The position numbers and the translations under genes were made by a program. The notes below the pieces were generated by a model. The model was not told the DNA's origin, did no database searches, and was given only the letters and a program-made list of their open reading frames with translations. Source: Bacteroidota bacterium (GTDB lineage: Bacteria > Bacteroidota > Bacteroidia > Chitinophagales > Chitinophagaceae). From it: a stretch of 64,000 nt of DNA. Below, in pieces: positions 43,893 through 52,358 of the stretch. Every line of letters begins with the position of its first letter. The stretch's first letter is position 1. The stretch covers positions 1 to 64,000 of the forward strand of contig JABDDT010000003.1 of assembly GCA_013287475.1 (NCBI GenBank), written 5' to 3'.

Positions 43893-44813
43893 ATGCAGCG
43901 ATATTCAGAAAACCAGATCCGGACGCTTCATTCTGAATTCAGGAGTCATAAGAAATATGCTGATAAATTAGCGTTTTTTGATCAATTCTTTGGCATTATA
44001 CCTTTTTCATTCCCTGATTTTGATCCCCGTCTTCGTTTTTTCTTTCAAAAAGAAAAAACAGATGAACTGGCAGAGATTTACAGGAATGAAAGAAACAATC
44101 CTGGTCTTACAGAAAGAAAATTCTTTTTCGGTGAAAACTTTATTTTCAACATCAAACCTGCTAATTCAAACAGTGCTGCTTATAGTAATTATATTCTATC
44201 GAGTTTTCTTTCCCGTAGTCCGGTTTTTGAAGATTGGATCCGGCAAAATGTATCCAATGAGAGCTCCGTTGAGTCGTTATTAGATGAGGCAAACGGTACA
44301 ATTAACAAAATTGAATATTGCATATACAATGAATATGACAAAAGTTTCAAGCTTCAATGTATGTCGGTATTTTTCAAAGGCTTTTATGATGCCTTTAGCA
44401 ACCGTGTAAACCTTCCTGGTAAGAAAAGAAAGTTTATTGAACTTTATTTATACGCTCAGGGAATAATTTATTCAAATTATATAGGCTCATTAAAAAGAGC
44501 TTTATATGTTGATTTCCTTATTCCGGCCGACCAGCAAAAGTCAGCGAATCTTGACCTGCCAGCCAAACTGGATTTGATGAATGAATTGGGAATTATAGAT
44601 TTTCTGAAAACCAGATATTCTGGAATGGATACAGTTTCATTTGAAAATAAAATGGCGGAAATTCTCTGCCTACTGACCGGAGAATATACAGGTCAAAAAG
44701 AATCTATTCTCAAAATCCTTTCAACTATGAACAGGCAAGGTAAAAACGAAATCCTGAAAAGAGCATCATCCGGCTTTTATAACAAAACCCCGAACTCAAT
44801 TGCAAGAAAATAA
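43893..44813 (+). CDS. Hypothetical cytoplasmic protein
   Basis: About 306 residues from the ATG at 43893; the frame also allows a TTG at 43884. No signal peptide or membrane segment. Rich in Phe, Asn, Lys and Ser, mostly helical in appearance, with an aromatic N-terminal region (FFDQFFGIIPFSFPDFDPRL) and a middle segment KLQCMSVFFKGFYDAF. I recognise no family. It is divergent from the phosphate operon and could share the control region, but no Pho box points toward it clearly. Its end is 8 bp from the end of the convergent gene. Confidence 0.8.
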   Translation: MQRYSENQIRTLHSEFRSHKKYADKLAFFDQFFGIIPFSFPDFDPRLRFFFQKEKTDELAEIYRNERNNPGLTERKFFFGENFIFNIKPANSNSAAYSNYILSSFLSRSPVFEDWIRQNVSNESSVESLLDEANGTINKIEYCIYNEYDKSFKLQCMSVFFKGFYDAFSNRVNLPGKKRKFIELYLYAQGIIYSNYIGSLKRALYVDFLIPADQQKSANLDLPAKLDLMNELGIIDFLKTRYSGMDTVSFENKMAEILCLLTGEYTGQKESILKILSTMNRQGKNEILKRASSGFYNKTPNSIARK

Positions 44814-44821
44814 ATAATCAA

Positions 44822-45169
44822 TTATAAGGAGAAACTTTTAGGTTGCGCCATTTGGGCATCCTGAGCATCCAGGACAGTTTTTAATTCCTTATTAATTTCA
44901 GGAATTCCGAATTCAGGAGAATTCAATTCAGCCTCCTCAGAATAAGATTTATCATACCATTTTCCATCAGAAACAGTCTTATAGAATTTTAATTTCATCT
45001 GTTCTCCTTTCAAAGGACTGTCGAAAAAAACATAATACTCGACCAGGGGCAATTTGTCAACCGAAACAGAATACAAGCCTTCGCGTAAGATAACCAGGGA
45101 ATAGGGAGACTTTCTAACCTTAGCTATCCTGTTTACTATTGGAAAGTGAAGCTGGAATTCTTGTTGCAT
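44822..45169 (-). CDS. Hypothetical small protein
   Basis: 115 residues, no signal peptide, no membrane segment. Contains VKLPLVEYYVFFDSPLKGE-like beta strands and a C-terminal helix (PEINKELKTVLDAQDAQMA). No family recognised. It is convergent with the preceding hypothetical gene. Codon use and the ATG start look normal, so I consider it real. Confidence 0.65.
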   Translation of the reverse strand: MQQEFQLHFPIVNRIAKVRKSPYSLVILREGLYSVSVDKLPLVEYYVFFDSPLKGEQMKLKFYKTVSDGKWYDKSYSEEAELNSPEFGIPEINKELKTVLDAQDAQMAQPKSFSL

Positions 45170-45450
45170 ATAGGAAAATGATTGTTAAACAACTGCAAAA
45201 TAGTGCCGTAACCCCACAAGCCATATTAATTTAATGTTACCAAATTGTTTCCTCCTGCCTGTAAGCGGGTTATTGGAATGAACTTCAGGTATATACCCTA
45301 TTAACAGGTTTTTGCCCGATGATCTCTTTAATCCCGTAAAAACAAGTTCTGGGCCAATATGATAGAAGTTAACCGTCAATTAATTACAATAAGCTGAATA
45401 AGTGGCATTTGGAGTATAAATATTAACATTGTGGATCTTAATTAGAATTC

Positions 45451-45729
45451 GTGGATATTCCTGTTGTCAATAACACTGAACGTAAACAGTTCGAAATACA
45501 TCAAGATGGCGAAACTGCGGTACTTCAATACCGGTTTCATGATGGGCATATCTGGCTCATGCATACTGAAGTTCCCAAAAATCTCGAGGGAAAAGGTATT
45601 GCTTCAACCCTGGCGCATTATGCCCTGGAATGGGCAAAAGAAAATAATATGAAAGCAAAAGTACTTTGTCCATTTGTAGCCATTTATTTAAAAAGACATC
45701 CGGAGTACAATGAGTATGTCGTTAAATAA
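45451..45729 (+). CDS. Small GNAT-fold N-acetyltransferase (YjdJ-like)
   Basis: 92 residues from a GTG start; no in-frame ATG precedes it. The motif EVPKNLEGKGIASTLAHYAL contains the acetyl-CoA-binding loop (Q/RxxGxA/G; here GKGIA), and the end is VLCPFVAIYLKRHPEY, the typical C-terminal signature of the small YjdJ/DUF family of GNAT proteins. Substrate unknown. The next gene begins within or just after its stop. Confidence 0.85.
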   Translation: MDIPVVNNTERKQFEIHQDGETAVLQYRFHDGHIWLMHTEVPKNLEGKGIASTLAHYALEWAKENNMKAKVLCPFVAIYLKRHPEYNEYVVK

Positions 45730-45736
45730 AATCAGC

Positions 45737-46630
45737 ATGATCAAAACAAGAATGCCTCTCACCATTACAATAAAAATTAAATTCTTTTTATTGATCCCGG
45801 CATTGGTTTCATGCAATATAAGTTTGCTCCATGCACAATCTGATTCTCTGGTACTTCCGTTGTGGAAAAATGGCGCTCCGGGTTTTGAAAACAGGAAAAA
45901 TGAACCAGAGGAAGCTAAGGACTACTGGATAAAGAATATTAATAATCCTTCCATCACTGTTTTTTTCCCGCCTCCTGAAATCGCAAATGGAACCGCCGTA
46001 TTAATTTGTCCGGGTGGCGGTTTTAGACTCCTTGTGTTTAAAGCCGAAGGTATTGATCCCGCTAAATTTTTAAATAAACTGGGTATTACCGCGATTATCC
46101 TGAAATACAGGTTACCACGCGAAACAAATTCACCTTATTCATTGGATAAACAGCCGGCAGAAGATGCAAACAGGGCCATGCGCCTGGTAAGAAGTCATGC
46201 GCAGGAATGGAAAATTGATACCAGTCGCCTGGGTATGATGGGTTTTTCGGCCGGAGGGGAGGTGGTTGACGCCATCGCATATAATGCCGGAGGAGGAAAT
46301 TCGCAGGCTCCCGATCCCATCGATCGTTTGAATGGACGGCCAGATTTTATTATTCAAATTTATCCGGGACCATTATTCATTCCTGGTCAGGTTCCAAGCT
46401 GGGCTCCTCCGGCCTTCCTGCTTGCGGGCAATGAAGACAGCTGTTGTTCTGTATCAGTAATGAGCTTATTGGAAAAATATCGATTGGCCAGGGTATCCGT
46501 TGAAGCACATATTATTGCTCATGCCGATCATGGTTTTAATATGGGATACAGGTCCGATCTTCAATCCGTAAAATCCTGGCCGCAATTGTTGAAAAACTGG
46601 CTTCAGGATGCAAAATTGATAAATCGTTAA
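45737..46630 (+). CDS. Secreted alpha/beta hydrolase (BD-FAE/acetylxylan-esterase-like)
   Basis: About 297 residues from the ATG at 45737; a longer start at 45710 would overlap the acetyltransferase by 20 nt. The signal peptide is FFLLIPALVSCNISLLHAQ. The oxyanion segment is LICPGGGFR, the nucleophile elbow GFSAGGEV (Ser), the acid region LLAGNEDSCC and the catalytic His in AHADHGF. This matches small esterases that deacetylate plant polysaccharides. The chain has a possible lipobox-like LVSC, so lipid anchoring is an alternative to cleavage at HAQ. Confidence 0.85.
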   Translation: MIKTRMPLTITIKIKFFLLIPALVSCNISLLHAQSDSLVLPLWKNGAPGFENRKNEPEEAKDYWIKNINNPSITVFFPPPEIANGTAVLICPGGGFRLLVFKAEGIDPAKFLNKLGITAIILKYRLPRETNSPYSLDKQPAEDANRAMRLVRSHAQEWKIDTSRLGMMGFSAGGEVVDAIAYNAGGGNSQAPDPIDRLNGRPDFIIQIYPGPLFIPGQVPSWAPPAFLLAGNEDSCCSVSVMSLLEKYRLARVSVEAHIIAHADHGFNMGYRSDLQSVKSWPQLLKNWLQDAKLINR

Positions 46631-46641
46631 GGTGTTTAGGG

Positions 46642-46707
46642 ATATGGGCTATGAGATATGAGATATGGTGTATTGAGTATCCATATCTCATAACTTATAG
46701 CTCATAT
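46642..46707. terminator. Long hairpin between convergent genes (bidirectional terminator candidate)
   Basis: The left arm 46642-46668 pairs with 46681-46707 over 27 positions with one mismatch and two G-T pairs; the inner nine, GAGATATGG and CCATATCTC, are perfect, with a 12-base loop. It nearly fills the gap between the stops of the hydrolase (46630) and SPFH (46712) genes. The arms are made of repeated TATGAGA words. A T tract is lacking. Confidence 0.55.
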
Positions 46708-46711
46708 ATTC

Positions 46712-47614
46712 CTATTTCGTGTCTAAAATAAATTGGGAGCCTGGTTTCCCAATTATGATCACTTTCGCATTGGGAGATTTTGCAACTTCAAGTTGAGCTT
46801 TTATACTTTCATATTGTAACTGACGGTCGGTTAAACTTTCACTGATGATTCGCTGATAATCCGAAATTCCCTGAGCTTCAACTCTTTTGCGTTCGGCTTC
46901 TTGTCTTTCTTTCTGCAAAACGAATTGCATTTTCTGCGCGTCCTGTTCTGCGGAAATTTTTTGCTCAATACTGGTTTTAACAGCCTGGGGCAGGGTGATA
47001 TTCCGGATCAGTAGCTGTTCTAATAACAATCCTCTTTTCCTGAAATCCTCTTCAATACTCTTAAAAATACGGGTCTGGAATTCATCCCGCTTATTAGAAT
47101 AGAGTGAGACGGCATCATAGTAAACGGCATTATCCCGTATCATGGTTCTGGTCAGTGGCCTGACAATTTTATTTGTATAATCAATTCCAGTACTACGCAA
47201 AATATCCGGAGCGGAAGAAGGCATTACTTTGTATAATACTGTAAGATCCATTACAACTTCCAGTCCATCAGAGGTAAGAACCCTTATTGCATCATCTCCT
47301 TCTTTAGCTCCTTCATCGCGAACCGCACTCATTGTATAGTTTTCTGTTTTTATATCCAGGCGCTGTACATCGATAAGCGGATTTATCAAATGAAGGCCGC
47401 TGGAGAGTGTGGTATTCTGGACACTTCCGAAAAGAATCTGGACACCTACTTCCCCTGTACCGATCTGAACAATACAGGAAGAAAGAAGTCCTATGAGGAA
47501 AAGCACAAAACCGATCGCACGTAAATAAATGGCATAAGGAGTGAAAGGCGTTATATGGCGACGGATTACGAATCCAATTATGAGTATTAGCAATCCTAAA
47601 ATAATCAGGGTCAT
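46712..47614 (-). CDS. SPFH/prohibitin-family membrane protein
   Basis: 300 residues. Two N-terminal hydrophobic segments (LIILGLLILIIGFVI and IGFVLFLIGLLSSCIV), then an SPFH domain (VGVQILFGSVQNTTLSSGLH, VLTSDGLEVVMDLTVLYKV), and a helical coiled-coil region rich in Gln/Glu/Lys (SIEQKISAEQDAQKMQFVLQ). Prohibitin/HflC-like proteins form large membrane rings and regulate proteases or membrane domains. No HflK partner or FtsH in the window, so its specific job is unknown. Confidence 0.9.
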   Translation of the reverse strand: MTLIILGLLILIIGFVIRRHITPFTPYAIYLRAIGFVLFLIGLLSSCIVQIGTGEVGVQILFGSVQNTTLSSGLHLINPLIDVQRLDIKTENYTMSAVRDEGAKEGDDAIRVLTSDGLEVVMDLTVLYKVMPSSAPDILRSTGIDYTNKIVRPLTRTMIRDNAVYYDAVSLYSNKRDEFQTRIFKSIEEDFRKRGLLLEQLLIRNITLPQAVKTSIEQKISAEQDAQKMQFVLQKERQEAERKRVEAQGISDYQRIISESLTDRQLQYESIKAQLEVAKSPNAKVIIIGKPGSQFILDTK

Positions 47615-47650
47615 TTTGAATAGAATTTGTTGAAAAGGTAAGACATATCC

Positions 47651-47680
47651 GTTGACCGTTGACCGATGGCCGTTGGCCGG
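47651..47680. repeat. Short GTTGACC / GGCCGTT word repeat
   Basis: GTTGACCGTTGACCG is followed by ATGGCCGTTGGCCGGTC. It is intergenic low-complexity sequence similar in style to the other word repeats in this window. Confidence 0.6.
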
Positions 47681-47689
47681 TCTATTTCT

Positions 47690-47718
47690 AAAAAAAGTTG
47701 CCCCCTTTCGGAGGCAAC
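47690..47718 (-). terminator. Terminator downstream of the PepSY-like gene
   Basis: GTTGCC (47697-47702) pairs with GGCAAC (47713-47718), extended by CC/GG after one mismatch; seven T follow on the minus strand. It is 32 bp after the stop of the gene at 47750. Confidence 0.75.
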
Positions 47719-47749
47719 GGGTTGCAGAGGGGTAAGGGTTAATATATTA

Positions 47750-48310
47750 TTATTCCTTGTTTAGATCCTGCATGATTTCCATTTCACCATCTTTGCTCAC
47801 TCTTAAAATCTTGATGCTTGTTTTGTCTTCGAGGTGAACAACATATGCCATACCTTCTGTAGTTTGTACTTCTTCAACAAGAGTAATAGCCAAATCAAAA
47901 TAAGTAGATTTTATAGTTGATCTGATGTCCTTTGGAAGTTTGTCTTCACCATAGAAAAGTAAAGAATATTGCCAGTGGCCTTTTTTGTCATAAAAAGCTC
48001 TGTTTCCATATCCATCTTTTACGAAATAGGATACAAAGCCATTACCATCAGCAAACCACATGGTATTGCTAGCTCCGCTGAACCGGCTCTGGAAATCCTT
48101 GATGGCTTTGGCATTGATGTTTTTTGCATCCGGAATATAAGTTCCCATGAAAGCAGGACTTTCCAAAGCTGCCAAATTGCGAATTGAAGTCTTAAAGATT
48201 TTTGCATCATTGAAAGCAACAGGGTTTTCCGATTTTTCTGCGTAAACGAAGCTGCTGAGCGCTACAATGGAAGTCAATCCAAGTGAGAGCGCGAATAGGG
48301 TTTTTTTCAT
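47750..48310 (-). CDS. Secreted PepSY-like hypothetical protein
   Basis: 186 residues from the ATG at 48310 (MKKTLFALSLGLTSIVALSS signal peptide). The frame extends further upstream, but that would put charged residues before the signal. The C-terminal half has two similar strands (GNGFVSYFVKDGYGNRAFYD and AYVVHLEDKTSIKILRVSKD) resembling PepSY-like domains found in periplasmic proteins of this phylum. Role unknown. It is divergent from the sigma factor gene with a 180-bp gap. Confidence 0.75.
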   Translation of the reverse strand: MKKTLFALSLGLTSIVALSSFVYAEKSENPVAFNDAKIFKTSIRNLAALESPAFMGTYIPDAKNINAKAIKDFQSRFSGASNTMWFADGNGFVSYFVKDGYGNRAFYDKKGHWQYSLLFYGEDKLPKDIRSTIKSTYFDLAITLVEEVQTTEGMAYVVHLEDKTSIKILRVSKDGEMEIMQDLNKE

Positions 48311-48488
48311 TTTTGTAAGGTTTAATTGATTAAAGATTTTTGATCTGAAGGATGGATCAGCGTAGTTTCCACGCATTCACCATACGGCTTCATCACAGGG
48401 TTCTGAATAATTGGTTACATGAACAGGGTAAGGATGATGGCTATTTGATTCCGGAATGTGTTGTAAATGATTTATCGTAAGTTTTTGA

Positions 48489-49145
48489 ATGAGGGAAACA
48501 GAAATTGTTGAACAAGTCCATATTTTTCCTAAATTGGATGAAAGACCCACTATAATGGACAGCACTGGTTCTTTTCGTTATACAGACCAGGAAATAATCG
48601 AACAGCTAAGGCAAAGTGGGATTGATAAAAGAAGGAGTGAAGAGCAATTATTCAACCGGTTCTCTTATTTTATCCGGGAAGGCATAACCAAACATGCTTT
48701 ATCGGATGATGAATCATTCAATGCTTATTCCGATACAATTCTGGCCGCCCTGGAAAATATCAGAAACACTCATTTTGAAGCCCGGTCTTCTCTTAAAACC
48801 TACCTCTACCAGATTTTTCATAATAAATGTGTTGACCTTCTTCGAAAAAGAACGACTAATAAGAATAGTATAAACCGGCATGAATCCATTTCAGACAGAT
48901 TAATGCTTTTATCGGATACCGCAAAGTCGGTAGTCCAAAAACTAATCGATAAAGCAGACTGGAATATGCTTAAAGAAAAACTAAAGGAACTGGAAGAGAA
49001 GTGCCGGCAATTGCTGATGTTCTGGGGAGAGAATTATAGCGATAAGGAAATAGCTTCACTCCTCAATTATAAAACTGCAGATGTAGTAAAAACAAGCAGG
49101 CTTCGTTGCCTGGAAAGATTGCGAAAGCTGTATAAAGTTGAATAA
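48489..49145 (+). CDS. RNA polymerase sigma factor, ECF-like sigma-70 family
   Basis: 218 residues from the ATG at 48489; an ATG at 48555 (MDSTGSFRYTDQEIIEQL) is a likely alternative, because it begins where this family normally begins. Region 2 is present (SSLKTYLYQIFHNKCVDLLRK), followed by a region 4 HTH (LEEKCRQLLMFWGENYSDKE, IASLLNYKTADVVKTSRLRC). It directs RNA polymerase to a subset of promoters. The next gene begins four bases after its stop and looks like its membrane partner. Confidence 0.9.
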   Translation: MRETEIVEQVHIFPKLDERPTIMDSTGSFRYTDQEIIEQLRQSGIDKRRSEEQLFNRFSYFIREGITKHALSDDESFNAYSDTILAALENIRNTHFEARSSLKTYLYQIFHNKCVDLLRKRTTNKNSINRHESISDRLMLLSDTAKSVVQKLIDKADWNMLKEKLKELEEKCRQLLMFWGENYSDKEIASLLNYKTADVVKTSRLRCLERLRKLYKVE

Positions 49146-49149
49146 AAAG

Positions 49150-49905
49150 ATGGATAACACAAATTATATAGAAAGCTATTTCACGAAAGAACTGCTCCCG
49201 GACCAGTCAAGAGAATTTGAAAAAAGAATTGAGTCTGACCCGGTATTTGCCGATGAAGTTGCTTTTTATCTGAGTGCAATGACTGTTTCCAAAGAGTTAG
49301 CCCACGATGAAAAAAAAGAACATTTTAAAACCCTTTACGAAGAGAATTCTATCAGATCCCAGATTCCAGTAAGGAATATTTCAGCAAAGCATCCTTACAG
49401 AAAATTAATATATTATATCTCCGCAGCAGCCTTAGTGGCAGGAATCATCTTCGGAACTTACACATTTACTAATACTGTTTCAGCACAAGAACTGGCCAGG
49501 AATTATGAAACAGAAGAATTGCAAAAACTTGGAGTAACAATGGGCGGTAGCCCTGACATAAATCAAGAAGGATTGAATTTATATAATGATGGAAAATATG
49601 CGGAAGCTTTATCGTATTTTGAAACAATCATCCGATCAGATTCAGCCAATTCTACAGCTAAACAAAATGCCGGACTCTCAGCTCTCCGGCTAAAAAGATA
49701 TGATGAAGCCTTAAACTGGTTTAAAAAATTAGAAACGTATAATAAACTGTATTCTAATCCCGCTATATTCTACCAGGCACTTACCCTTATGGATCGGAAT
49801 CAACCAGGTGACGACACTCAGGCTAAACAACTGTTGGAACAGATCGTTCAAAACAATCTTGATAAAAAAGAAGTTGCGGAGAAATGGTTAAAAAGAATAA
49901 AATGA
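49150..49905 (+). CDS. Membrane TPR protein, probable partner or anti-sigma of the upstream sigma factor
   Basis: About 251 residues from the ATG at 49150. A cytoplasmic N-terminal part (NYIESYFTKELLPDQSREFE, with DPVFADEVAFYL) resembles the N-terminal helix bundle of anti-sigma factors. One membrane helix follows (LIYYISAAALVAGIIFGTYT), then a periplasmic part with about two TPR units (GLNLYNDGKYAEALSYFETI, GLSALRLKRYDEALNWFKKL). Overlap-free coupling to the sigma gene supports a regulatory pair, but the canonical ZAS zinc motif is absent, so the anti-sigma role is inferred. Confidence 0.7.
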   Translation: MDNTNYIESYFTKELLPDQSREFEKRIESDPVFADEVAFYLSAMTVSKELAHDEKKEHFKTLYEENSIRSQIPVRNISAKHPYRKLIYYISAAALVAGIIFGTYTFTNTVSAQELARNYETEELQKLGVTMGGSPDINQEGLNLYNDGKYAEALSYFETIIRSDSANSTAKQNAGLSALRLKRYDEALNWFKKLETYNKLYSNPAIFYQALTLMDRNQPGDDTQAKQLLEQIVQNNLDKKEVAEKWLKRIK

Positions 49906-51657
49906 TCAAAGCCTCGGTGCTAAGGTCTTATAAGGCTTTTCAAAATTATTGACACCCCGGGTTCTTAGTTTGCGCCGATACACTTTATCTCCCGCAGTCA
50001 GGTATAGTATATCAAAATGTTCCCCCGCAAAACAAAGGTTGGAAGGCTGTCCTGCCGGAACAGGAATTATGCCATTGACGCGGCCCGTTTGATCCATAAT
50101 CTGCAATCCTATCCGGCTCGTTACATAAACTCTTCCGGCGGTATCACAGCGAAGCCCGTCTGACCAGGCATTTTCATCCTGATCCCGTACATGCAGCCAT
50201 CCATAACGTTGTTTGAAAAACAGTTTTCCATCCGTTTGAACCTGATAAATCCAAACCCAGTGAGTGGCTGATTCTGTAACATATAACTGAGTTTGATCGG
50301 GAGAAAGAACAAGGCCGTTCGCAAATTTCAATCCTGCATCCACAACTTCTTTACTTCCACCAGGCCTGATCAGGTAAATTTTGCTTGGCTTTTCAATTCC
50401 ATCCGGAGAAGTGACATATATATTCCCATTATTGGCAACAACTATATCATTACCGGAAATGCTGTCAGCAATGATGGTTTCCTTTCCAGTGGAATCATAG
50501 GCTAACACCTGGTTTGTAGCGCCGGCAATTGTATAGCGTCTCTCATCAGGACCGAATGAAGTACCACTCGCGCGTTTTGCATTCAAATTCAAATCAGTCA
50601 ATTTCCCATCCAGGTCAACTTTATACGTTTTTGAATTAGGAATATCCTGGAAAAATGCTTCACCCTTTGCATTCACAGCAGCTCCTTCTGTAAACTTATA
50701 ATGTTCTCCAACCAATTGCCATTCTTCACCCGGAATTAAAATATCACTTAACATTTGATTTTTGGTAGCTCCTGATTTTGTTGGCAGAGGCCAATCCTTC
50801 CATAACCATCGCATAGCTGCCGGGAAAATGGAGTTACCCATTTTTCCGTTATGCTGGCCTTCGCCCCAGATATGTTCGACAGAATATCCGGAAAAAATTA
50901 ATGCACGCTCCATGGTCTGATTTGCCATCCACCAATCACCTGCATAAATATTCAGATCATTCGAACCATCCTGCAGGAATATTTTTATCGGCCGCGGCTC
51001 AAATTTTCTGATCAACGTCGGGTAACGTTCAGCGCCGCGCAAACCTATATATGTACCAATGGCAGAGAAGACTTTTGAGAATTCGGCCGGCTTTTCCCAG
51101 GCAACCGTAAAAGCACAAACCGCACCGCTGCTGGATCCACCTATAGCCCGGTCATTTCCATTTTTTGAAAGATGGATGGCCCTGCCATCTTTGGCATGTT
51201 GCTTTTCAACTTCAGGTAGAATTTCCTCCAATAAAAAACGGGCATATGCATCCCCGAGGCCATCATATTCGAAACTCCTGTTGAAACGATTCAGTGCATT
51301 TGAAGGATCCGAAGTTTTCACAATGCCCGGCGTAATGAATATACCAATCGTTACAGGCATCTCCATTTTGAATATCAGATTGTCGAAAACTGTTGGAGCA
51401 TTCCACTGGATGCCGTCCTGGTTAACATATACACAGGCCGGACGATCTGGTTTATACTGAGCCGGAATATAAATCCAATAATCACGCGTTGTACCTGGAA
51501 ATATTTTAGAACTGTCAAAACTCAGCTTTATTAATTCTCCTTTGGGAACACCGGGGTGTTCAACAGAAGCAGAATCGACGGCATAGTTTTCAGCTGGCAG
51601 TTGCGAAAAACTCCTGATCTGTAATAACAGCAGAGCAATAAATAGTAGTTTTTTCAT
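49906..51657 (-). CDS. Secreted fusion: alpha/beta esterase plus SMP-30/gluconolactonase propeller
   Basis: 583 residues. The signal peptide is LLFIALLLLQIRSFSQ. Residues 45-280 form a putative esterase of the enterochelin-esterase type, with nucleophile elbow IGGSSSGAV and a C-terminal His in WGEGQHNGKMG. Residues 310-575 form an SMP-30/gluconolactonase/LRE-like six-bladed propeller (EGAAVNAKGEAFFQDI, YVTSPDGIE, NGLVLSPDQTQLYVTES, SDGLRCDTAGRVYVTSR). The two together suggest hydrolysis of an ester followed by lactone opening on a sugar-derived substrate. Its stop codon abuts the stop of the convergent TPR gene. Confidence 0.9.
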   Translation of the reverse strand: MKKLLFIALLLLQIRSFSQLPAENYAVDSASVEHPGVPKGELIKLSFDSSKIFPGTTRDYWIYIPAQYKPDRPACVYVNQDGIQWNAPTVFDNLIFKMEMPVTIGIFITPGIVKTSDPSNALNRFNRSFEYDGLGDAYARFLLEEILPEVEKQHAKDGRAIHLSKNGNDRAIGGSSSGAVCAFTVAWEKPAEFSKVFSAIGTYIGLRGAERYPTLIRKFEPRPIKIFLQDGSNDLNIYAGDWWMANQTMERALIFSGYSVEHIWGEGQHNGKMGNSIFPAAMRWLWKDWPLPTKSGATKNQMLSDILIPGEEWQLVGEHYKFTEGAAVNAKGEAFFQDIPNSKTYKVDLDGKLTDLNLNAKRASGTSFGPDERRYTIAGATNQVLAYDSTGKETIIADSISGNDIVVANNGNIYVTSPDGIEKPSKIYLIRPGGSKEVVDAGLKFANGLVLSPDQTQLYVTESATHWVWIYQVQTDGKLFFKQRYGWLHVRDQDENAWSDGLRCDTAGRVYVTSRIGLQIMDQTGRVNGIIPVPAGQPSNLCFAGEHFDILYLTAGDKVYRRKLRTRGVNNFEKPYKTLAPRL

Positions 51658-51883
51658 TATGAAGAATTACTTACTAAATATAACAGAACTATTTTGAATG
51701 ACATGGGTGACAATTTTAATTCTATCTGGCAAGTTTTTGAGCAACAATATCCCCAACCGTTTCTTTTAACAGTTAAAAATGTGTAGTTAGACAAAGAGGC
51801 AAAACATTAACAGCAGGCCAGTATCCTTTACTCCTACATTACACTGTTACCGGTTATTCTACTGGTAAATAAATAAAATCAAA

Positions 51884-52294
51884 ATGTCAAACATAGCGCA
51901 ATTAGTAAACGTGGAAAAGAACATGACAACATTGAAAAAGGGTGTTCATGCTTCAGGTTTGGATCAAATACTCAGTGGCAAAGGACCATTTACAGTTTTT
52001 GCTCCTACAGACATTGCTTTTGGAAAACTTGACAAAGCTGTATTGGATAATTTATTAAAGCCGGAAAATAAGACAAAGCTGACCGACTTATTAAATCATC
52101 ACGTAGTCGCTGGTAAAATAGACTTTAAAGACCTGAAAGACGGCGAAAAGCTGAAAACAGTAAATGGTAAAGAACTATTGGTGCACGTTAAAGATGGTCA
52201 TGCAACAGTTGATGGCGCTAAAATTCAAAGCCATGATGTGCAGGCAACGAACGGAGTAATTCATTCCCTGGATACAGTAATGCTAAAAAATTAG
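51884..52294 (+). CDS. Fasciclin (FAS1) domain protein
   Basis: 136 residues, a single FAS1 domain: GPFTVFAPTDIAFGKL (H1 box), LLNHHVVAGKI (with the conserved YH/HHV pattern) and VQATNGVIHSLDTVML (H2 box). No signal peptide is present, which is unusual for a family that is normally secreted; the sequence is otherwise complete. Role unknown; adhesion in other organisms. A strong terminator follows. Confidence 0.95.
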   Translation: MSNIAQLVNVEKNMTTLKKGVHASGLDQILSGKGPFTVFAPTDIAFGKLDKAVLDNLLKPENKTKLTDLLNHHVVAGKIDFKDLKDGEKLKTVNGKELLVHVKDGHATVDGAKIQSHDVQATNGVIHSLDTVMLKN

Positions 52295-52319
52295 ATTCCC
52301 CAAAACCCGTAGAGAAAGA

Positions 52320-52346
52320 AAAATCCCGCTAGCAAGCGGGATTTTT
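52320..52346. terminator. Bidirectional terminator between fasciclin and membrane-protein genes
   Basis: AAAATCCCGCT (52320-52330) pairs with AGCGGGATTTT (52335-52345) over an AGCA loop, an 11-bp perfect stem with a T run on the plus side and an A run on the other. Confidence 0.85.
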
Positions 52347-52358
52347 CTATTTGCATCA

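Noticed and set aside
45185..45379. 64-codon minus-strand ORF between the hypothetical gene and the acetyltransferase gene
   Set aside because: No recognisable family, no signal or membrane feature and no promoter box; could be chance in a 280-bp gap. Left out for lack of support.
48377..48565. 62-codon minus-strand ORF between the PepSY-like gene and the sigma factor gene
   Set aside because: Overlaps the sigma gene start antisense and has no supporting features.
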